Shown in pieces: positions 59,874-64,000 of a stretch of DNA of 64,000 nucleotides. The first letter of the stretch is position 1. Each line of letters opens with the position of its first letter. Below the pieces are notes generated by a model. It saw only the letters and a program-made list of their open reading frames with translations, had not been told where the DNA came from and did no database searches. This stretch comes from Lawsonella clevelandensis (GTDB taxonomy: Bacteria > Actinomycetota > Actinomycetes > Mycobacteriales > Mycobacteriaceae). Made by a program: the position numbers and the translations under genes. The DNA is taken from NCBI RefSeq assembly GCF_003241315.1, contig NZ_QFOZ01000005.1:1-64000 (forward strand), written 5' to 3'.

Positions 59874-61016
59874 TCATAAGTTCCTGTGTCTTGCTGATGA
59901 GCGGAAGCTCTGAACAGCCTCTCTACCTGCCCTATGCCCATCAGGATGAACCGATAATTCCCCCATAATAGAGGCTTTACCTGCATCTTCATCTGTTTTC
60001 CAGAAAAGTTCTTGAGAATCTTCAATAGTGCGGCGAACTAATCCCAATGCCAGTGGGCCATATTCCCAATGATCGACAACCGTACCAATACGTCCCACAG
60101 ACTTGCGATAATCGGCATCCGCATAGAGATCAGTGCCAGGAACGGGACGCACTTCGGAGGAGCCATCAAGAAGAAGAACAATTTGGCGACGTGGCGGCAA
60201 ACCAACATTATGAATCTTGGCGACAGTCTCCTGGCCGCGGTAGCACCCCTTTGTGACGGAGGCGCCGGCACCCGTATCCGGTTCCCCCACAGAGTTATAT
60301 TCATGGGGAAGGGATTTGTCGTCCATGTCTGTTGTTATCTCTGGGAGACCTGCTGCGCAGCGCAGCGCGTCCCACGTCCACTTACCAGTAGTGGTAAGGC
60401 CAGTAGCACATAGCTCGTTGACGAGGGAAGCACAGTCAGTAGTGGGAGGAATATATAGCAGTGCAGTGGGGATCCCGCGTGGGCAACCTTGGGCGGTAAT
60501 GACGTGCTTGCTGTCTAGTAGTGCGGAGACAGCGGGGGAGAGGAGCGGCTGCGACGTGGCAGCAGTATCGGTGGCAGCAGTGTTAACAATTGCGCATACG
60601 CTGTCGTCGGTTGTGGTAACAGTGACGTTTGACCAAAACACCATGCTGGTGAGGTACTCCTGGAGAGAATCTCGATGTTCTCTGGGGGTGGCAAGGAAGT
60701 AACCGTCGGGTGTGCGGGCCACCCAGCATTCTTCACAAATGTGTCCGTGGGCATCCAGGATGTAGGCGTGCCGCAGTTCGCTGTGGGTGGGGGAGAGGAC
60801 AGGCATATCGACTACTTTTTGGGCGAGTAGTGAGTGTAGCCAGCTGGGGGCATCTTCTCCGGCAACGTGTAGTACGGAAAGGTGGCGTAGATCGATGAGG
60901 ACGCCTGTGTCGTGGGCGGCGCGTTGTTCTGCGAAGGGGTCTCCGCAATGCCAGGTGGATGCGGTGGGGTGAGTGGATGTGGGCACACCCTGGGGGAATT
61001 GATAGCTGGTGGTCAT
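59874..61016 (-). CDS. ygfZ: folate-binding protein YgfZ (GcvT-like)
   Basis: 380 residues. The YgfZ signature with its conserved Cys is VTKGCYRGQETVAKIHNVG; LIDLRHLSVLHVAGEDAPSWLHSLL is the usual GcvT-like start. YgfZ uses folate to help assemble or repair Fe-S clusters. The minus-strand TATATT (61024-61029) lies 7 bp before the ATG, so the transcript is probably leaderless. Corresponds to Rv0811c by position. Confidence 0.9.
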   Translation of the reverse strand: MTTSYQFPQGVPTSTHPTASTWHCGDPFAEQRAAHDTGVLIDLRHLSVLHVAGEDAPSWLHSLLAQKVVDMPVLSPTHSELRHAYILDAHGHICEECWVARTPDGYFLATPREHRDSLQEYLTSMVFWSNVTVTTTDDSVCAIVNTAATDTAATSQPLLSPAVSALLDSKHVITAQGCPRGIPTALLYIPPTTDCASLVNELCATGLTTTGKWTWDALRCAAGLPEITTDMDDKSLPHEYNSVGEPDTGAGASVTKGCYRGQETVAKIHNVGLPPRRQIVLLLDGSSEVRPVPGTDLYADADYRKSVGRIGTVVDHWEYGPLALGLVRRTIEDSQELFWKTDEDAGKASIMGELSVHPDGHRAGREAVQSFRSSARHRNL

Positions 61017-61344
61017 GATTAAGAATATATGTTGTTATCGTGACATTTTAGGATAAATTACCCCCGTTTGGGGGTAGTCTATTTTTGCCACGATATTGCC
61101 AAATTATGTCATTAACCAGACTTATAAATTGTGATCGATGCCACTATAAATGCCGGTCACATACGGTCTTTAATAAATCGAAAAAATAATTCCATTATTA
61201 CAACGGATTTTTATGGCAAATAATGCGACAGTCTGTCTCATTCAGGTTCACCCTAGCTGGCTGTCCTGTTAAGTTAGGCTTAGGCCCGAGAACTATCGGG
61301 ATCACCGCAATGGCAGCAATGCCACGCAAAACGGAGTCGCTTCA
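61017..61344. promoter_or_regulatory. upstream region of cydAB
   Basis: 328 bp, AT-rich, no gene. It holds an imperfect TTGTGA-N6-CCACTA (61129-61146) that resembles a Rex or GlxR/CRP-type site with a weak right half, a DtxR-like half-box TTAAGTTAGGCTTAGG (61269-61284), and in the leader two small hairpins: CCCGA/TCGGG (61285-61300) and TGGCA/TGCCA (61311-61324). CGGAG near 61332 is the ribosome binding site of cydA. Confidence 0.4.
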
Positions 61345-62970
61345 ATGGATGTTTTAGACCTATCCCGGTGGCAATTCGGGATCACGACGGTCTATCACTT
61401 CATCTTCGTACCATTGACGCTGGGCCTTACGGTCCTTGTCGCTATTATGCAATCCATCTGGATGGGTACGAAGAAGGAGGGATGGTACCGCGCTACCAAA
61501 TTCTTCGGTAAGTTGATGGTCATCAACTTTGCCCTCGGTGTCGCAACTGGCATCGTGCAGGAATTCCAGTTCGGCATGAACTGGTCCGGGTATTCTGCCT
61601 ATGTCGGTGACGTATTCGGTGCACCGCTCGCTTTCGAAGGCCTCATGGCGTTCTTCCTAGAGTCCACTTTCCTAGGACTCTGGATCTTCGGCTGGGGTCG
61701 CCTATCGCGCAAAGCCCACTTGGCGTCTGCCTGGGCATTTGCACTAGCAACCAATATCTCAGCTTTCTGGATTATTACCGCTAACGGCTTCATGCAGCAT
61801 CCAGTTGGAGCCGAATACAACCCAGAAACAGGACGTGCCGAACTCGTTGACTTCGGGAAACTACTTGGTAACCCCGCGGGCCTGCTCGCCTTCGCCCACG
61901 TTATTTCCGCATCCTTCCTGCTTTCCGCTACGTTCGTGGCCGGTATTGCCGGATGGTGGATGTCCCGCATTGTGCGAAACTATTCCCAGAACAATCCCGC
62001 ACAGAACACTCTTCTCCAAAGCAACGTCGCAGAGGGTAGTGCGGTAGAGAAAGCTACAGATAAGGCTGCTAAGAAAGCTGCCAAGAAGGCCGCCAAAGAC
62101 TCTATTGGTGCACACACCATAAAAGACGCCGAAACGGTTTTCCGTCCGGCGTTCCGTCTGGGTCTTCTCGTCATGATCATCTCCGGAATTCTTGTTATTG
62201 TTTCCGGTCACTACCAAATGCAGTGGGTATTTGACGATCAGCCCATGAAGGCCGCCTCTGCGGAAGTTCTCTGCAAGACTGAAACAGACCCCAACCTTTC
62301 CCTCCTCTCCAAAGCCCCCGGGAATAACTGCGAGAATGCCGATGAGATCATGGGTATTCCCGGTATGCTCTCGTGGCTCATCGACGGTAAGACCTCCGGT
62401 GTTACCGTGGAAGGCATTGAAAACCTCCAACACAAGTACGAGAAGATGTATGGGCCCGGTGATTATCGCCCCAATATCCTCGTCACCTACTGGTGCTTCC
62501 GCCTTATGATCGCAATGGGTGTCTTCAGCCTTATCCTCGCCATTATTGGGCTTGTCGTTACCAGTAAGGGCAAGATGCCAAGCAGCAAACACTTCGAGCG
62601 TTTCGCTGTCTTCTGCTTGCCCTTCCCCTTCATCGGCCACGCTCTTGGATGGATTATGACGGAGATGGGACGCCAACCCTGGATTGTCCACCCGAACCCC
62701 TCTGGAGATCCGCGTATTCACCTCACCGTAGACGAGGCTGTGTCCCCGCTGGCACCCCATGAAGTGTGGATTTCCGTCATTGGGTTCACCCTGGTCTATC
62801 TCATCCTCGCCGTTGTCTGGTTCTACCTCATGCGTCGCTACACAGCTGTGGGCCTAAGGCCAGCTGACAAGGAGCCACTGCCTGAGTTTAAGGACGACGA
62901 TAACGACGGCTATCCCGACTACGCTCACGACGAGAACGGGGACCCCACTCCGCTCTCCTTCGCCTACTAA
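61345..62970 (+). CDS. cydA: cytochrome bd ubiquinol oxidase subunit I
   Basis: High-affinity terminal oxidase subunit, 541 residues, with about nine helices. FGITTVYHFIFVPLTLGLTV holds the haem-b595 His; EFQFGMNWSGYSAYVGDVFG and GRQPWIVH are conserved. It has the short Q-loop form. Unusual is a cytoplasmic insertion of about 40 residues after helix 6 with Lys/Ala repeats (KATDKAAKKAAKKAAKDSIG). cydB follows with AAGAGGAGG between. Confidence 0.95.
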   Translation: MDVLDLSRWQFGITTVYHFIFVPLTLGLTVLVAIMQSIWMGTKKEGWYRATKFFGKLMVINFALGVATGIVQEFQFGMNWSGYSAYVGDVFGAPLAFEGLMAFFLESTFLGLWIFGWGRLSRKAHLASAWAFALATNISAFWIITANGFMQHPVGAEYNPETGRAELVDFGKLLGNPAGLLAFAHVISASFLLSATFVAGIAGWWMSRIVRNYSQNNPAQNTLLQSNVAEGSAVEKATDKAAKKAAKKAAKDSIGAHTIKDAETVFRPAFRLGLLVMIISGILVIVSGHYQMQWVFDDQPMKAASAEVLCKTETDPNLSLLSKAPGNNCENADEIMGIPGMLSWLIDGKTSGVTVEGIENLQHKYEKMYGPGDYRPNILVTYWCFRLMIAMGVFSLILAIIGLVVTSKGKMPSSKHFERFAVFCLPFPFIGHALGWIMTEMGRQPWIVHPNPSGDPRIHLTVDEAVSPLAPHEVWISVIGFTLVYLILAVVWFYLMRRYTAVGLRPADKEPLPEFKDDDNDGYPDYAHDENGDPTPLSFAY

Positions 62971-62985
62971 GAGGAGGTTACTGAC

Positions 62986-64000
62986 ATGGGTTTGCAAATC
63001 ACGTGGTTTGTTCTAGTCGCAGTCCTCTTCTTCGGCTACTTCGTGCTAGAAGGCTTTGACTTCGGCGTTGGTATTTTGGCACCGTTCGTGTCCCGTCACG
63101 ATAATCCTGAAGTGCAAGAAAAGAAGCGTCGTGTTGTTCTCAACACGGTCGGTCCGCACTGGGATGGCAATGAAGTGTGGCTACTCACCGGTGGTGGTGC
63201 CCTCTTCGCCTCCTTCCCGCAATGGTACGCAACCTTATTTAGCGGCTTCTATCTAGCACTCTTCCTTATCTTGCTGGCCCTCATCTGGCGCAACGTCTCC
63301 ATTGAGTTCCGCGGCAAGATTGAATCTAAAGGCTGGCACAAGGCCTGGGATATTGGATTCTTCGTCGGTTCCCTGCTACCGGCACTCCTCTGGGGTGTGG
63401 CTTTCGCCAACATTGTGGAAGGCGTTGAAATCGACGCAGACAAGAATGTTCTCACTTCCCTGTGGGGCCTACTGAACCCCTACGGCATTCTCGGTGGCCT
63501 GGCTACTCTGCTGCTGTTCACACTGCACGGTGGAGTATTCCTGGCGCTGCGAACCGAAGGAATTGTGCGCGAGTCCGCACTGAAGGCTGTTCGCTATGTC
63601 GCTATCCCCACCATCATTGTGGTGGCTGCGTTCGGCCTGTGGACCCAGCTGGCGCACGGTAAAGGCTGGACGTGGGCGGCCCTGGCTATCGCCGCAGTTG
63701 CCCTCATCGTGGCTGTAGTGCTGGCCTGGCGTGGGCAGGAAGCTGTCTCCTTCGGCCTCATGTGCCTCACCATTGCCGGTGTTGTCCTGCTGCTGTTCGG
63801 CTCCCTCTACCCGTACCTCATGCCGAGCACACTGGAGGGTGGCTTCTCGCTCAGTATCTACAACGCCTCCTCCAGCCACTACACGCTGAAGGTCATGACC
63901 ATCGCCGCCGGCATTATGACGCCTATTGTCATCGCTTACCAGGCCTGGACTTTCTGGGTCTTCCGCAAGCGCCTGACCACGGCTCTTATCCCTGACGGAC
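62986..64000 (+). CDS. cydB: cytochrome bd ubiquinol oxidase subunit II (3' end cut by the window)
   Basis: The frame opens at ATG 62986 after GAGGAGG and is still open at the window edge, so 338 codons are seen. VLEGFDFGVGILAPFVSR and LNTVGPHWDGNEVWLLTGGG are the CydB landmarks, and FALLFLHGG-type helices follow (LLLFTLHGGVFLALRTEGI). It reaches FWVFRKRLTTALIP, which is close to the normal C-terminus, so probably only a few residues are missing. cydD/cydC would be expected beyond the edge. Confidence 0.95.
   Translation, partial: MGLQITWFVLVAVLFFGYFVLEGFDFGVGILAPFVSRHDNPEVQEKKRRVVLNTVGPHWDGNEVWLLTGGGALFASFPQWYATLFSGFYLALFLILLALIWRNVSIEFRGKIESKGWHKAWDIGFFVGSLLPALLWGVAFANIVEGVEIDADKNVLTSLWGLLNPYGILGGLATLLLFTLHGGVFLALRTEGIVRESALKAVRYVAIPTIIVVAAFGLWTQLAHGKGWTWAALAIAAVALIVAVVLAWRGQEAVSFGLMCLTIAGVVLLLFGSLYPYLMPSTLEGGFSLSIYNASSSHYTLKVMTIAAGIMTPIVIAYQAWTFWVFRKRLTTALIPDG

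Noticed and set aside
61861..62760. 299-codon minus-strand frame opposite cydA
   Set aside because: Antisense shadow of a well-matched cytochrome bd gene; its translation is Gly/His-rich without family character.
1..64000. CRISPR arrays, insertion sequences, integrase, prophage or attachment sites
   Set aside because: No regularly spaced repeats, transposase or phage genes were found; the tRNA-Thr gene has no flanking integrase or repeated 3' end within the window.

Overview
The window comes from a high-to-moderate GC actinobacterium of the order Mycobacteriales (Corynebacteriales). The evidence is a secreted antigen-85-like mycolyltransferase, a PhoP/PhoR pair close to the mycobacterial one, CarD, ClpC with CarD-ispD-ispF-cysS-rlmB synteny, OtsA/OtsB trehalose synthesis, a DUF3073 protein beside purM, and many start codons placed where a leaderless transcript would begin. 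Gene order mixes the Mycobacterium pattern (ppa-dac-tilS-hpt-ftsH-folE-folP-folB-folK-DUF3180; phoPR-HIT; purB-purC-ptrB-purSQL-purF-purM-DUF3073-ygfZ) with the Corynebacterium pattern (metal ABC genes - LacI regulator - otsB - otsA - tRNA-Thr). Several genes usual at these loci are absent (lsr2, panD, coaX, disA, radA), which suggests a streamlined genome. A small-genome, skin or mucosa-associated genus such as Lawsonella is my guess; the species is not established from the sequence.

Layout. 1-471: possible end of an upstream gene, then spacer. 472-5159: pyrophosphatase, and divergent from it two tandem D-Ala-D-Ala carboxypeptidases and tilS. 5336-13476: hpt, ftsH, the folate genes overlapping by 4 bp, DUF3180, a membrane protein and a very degenerate PanC-like protein. 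13481-16290: a mycolyltransferase-like secreted enzyme facing an organophosphate-type MFS transporter across a strong shared hairpin. 16377-20750: lysS and clpC. 20897-22768: ADP-ribosylglycohydrolase and mutY, overlapping tail to tail. 22836-28194: a membrane-anchored protein, carD, ispD, ispF, cysS, rlmB. 28268-31134: a zinc/manganese-type ABC importer. 31438-38604: a trehalose region containing a LacI regulator (IpsA-like), an MFS-OtsB fusion with a broken first membrane segment, a lipoprotein, an HTH regulator, otsA, and an unlisted 57-residue gene overlapping otsA. 38736-38811: tRNA-Thr(TGT). 38931-41268: a membrane-anchored protein and a secreted family 1 glycosidase. 41476-44301: phoP, phoR, HIT protein. 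44404-59374: a purine biosynthesis cluster (purD, purB, purC, purS, purQ, purL, purF, purM) with two secreted glycerophosphodiester phosphodiesterases, oligopeptidase B and an SCP-like protein between. 59542-61016: DUF3073 and YgfZ on the minus strand. 61345-64000: cydA and an almost complete cydB.

Most of the window is core metabolism and envelope biology: wall trimming (Dac), trehalose supply and mycolate transfer, folate and purine pathways that share tetrahydrofolate, isoprenoid precursors, proteostasis (FtsH, ClpC) and bd-type respiration. I saw no insertion sequence, prophage, CRISPR array or origin. The items most worth following are the MFS-OtsB fusion with its frameshift, the small gene coupled to otsA, the PanC-like protein that has lost almost every catalytic motif, and the recurrent -10-N6/7-start arrangement of leaderless genes.
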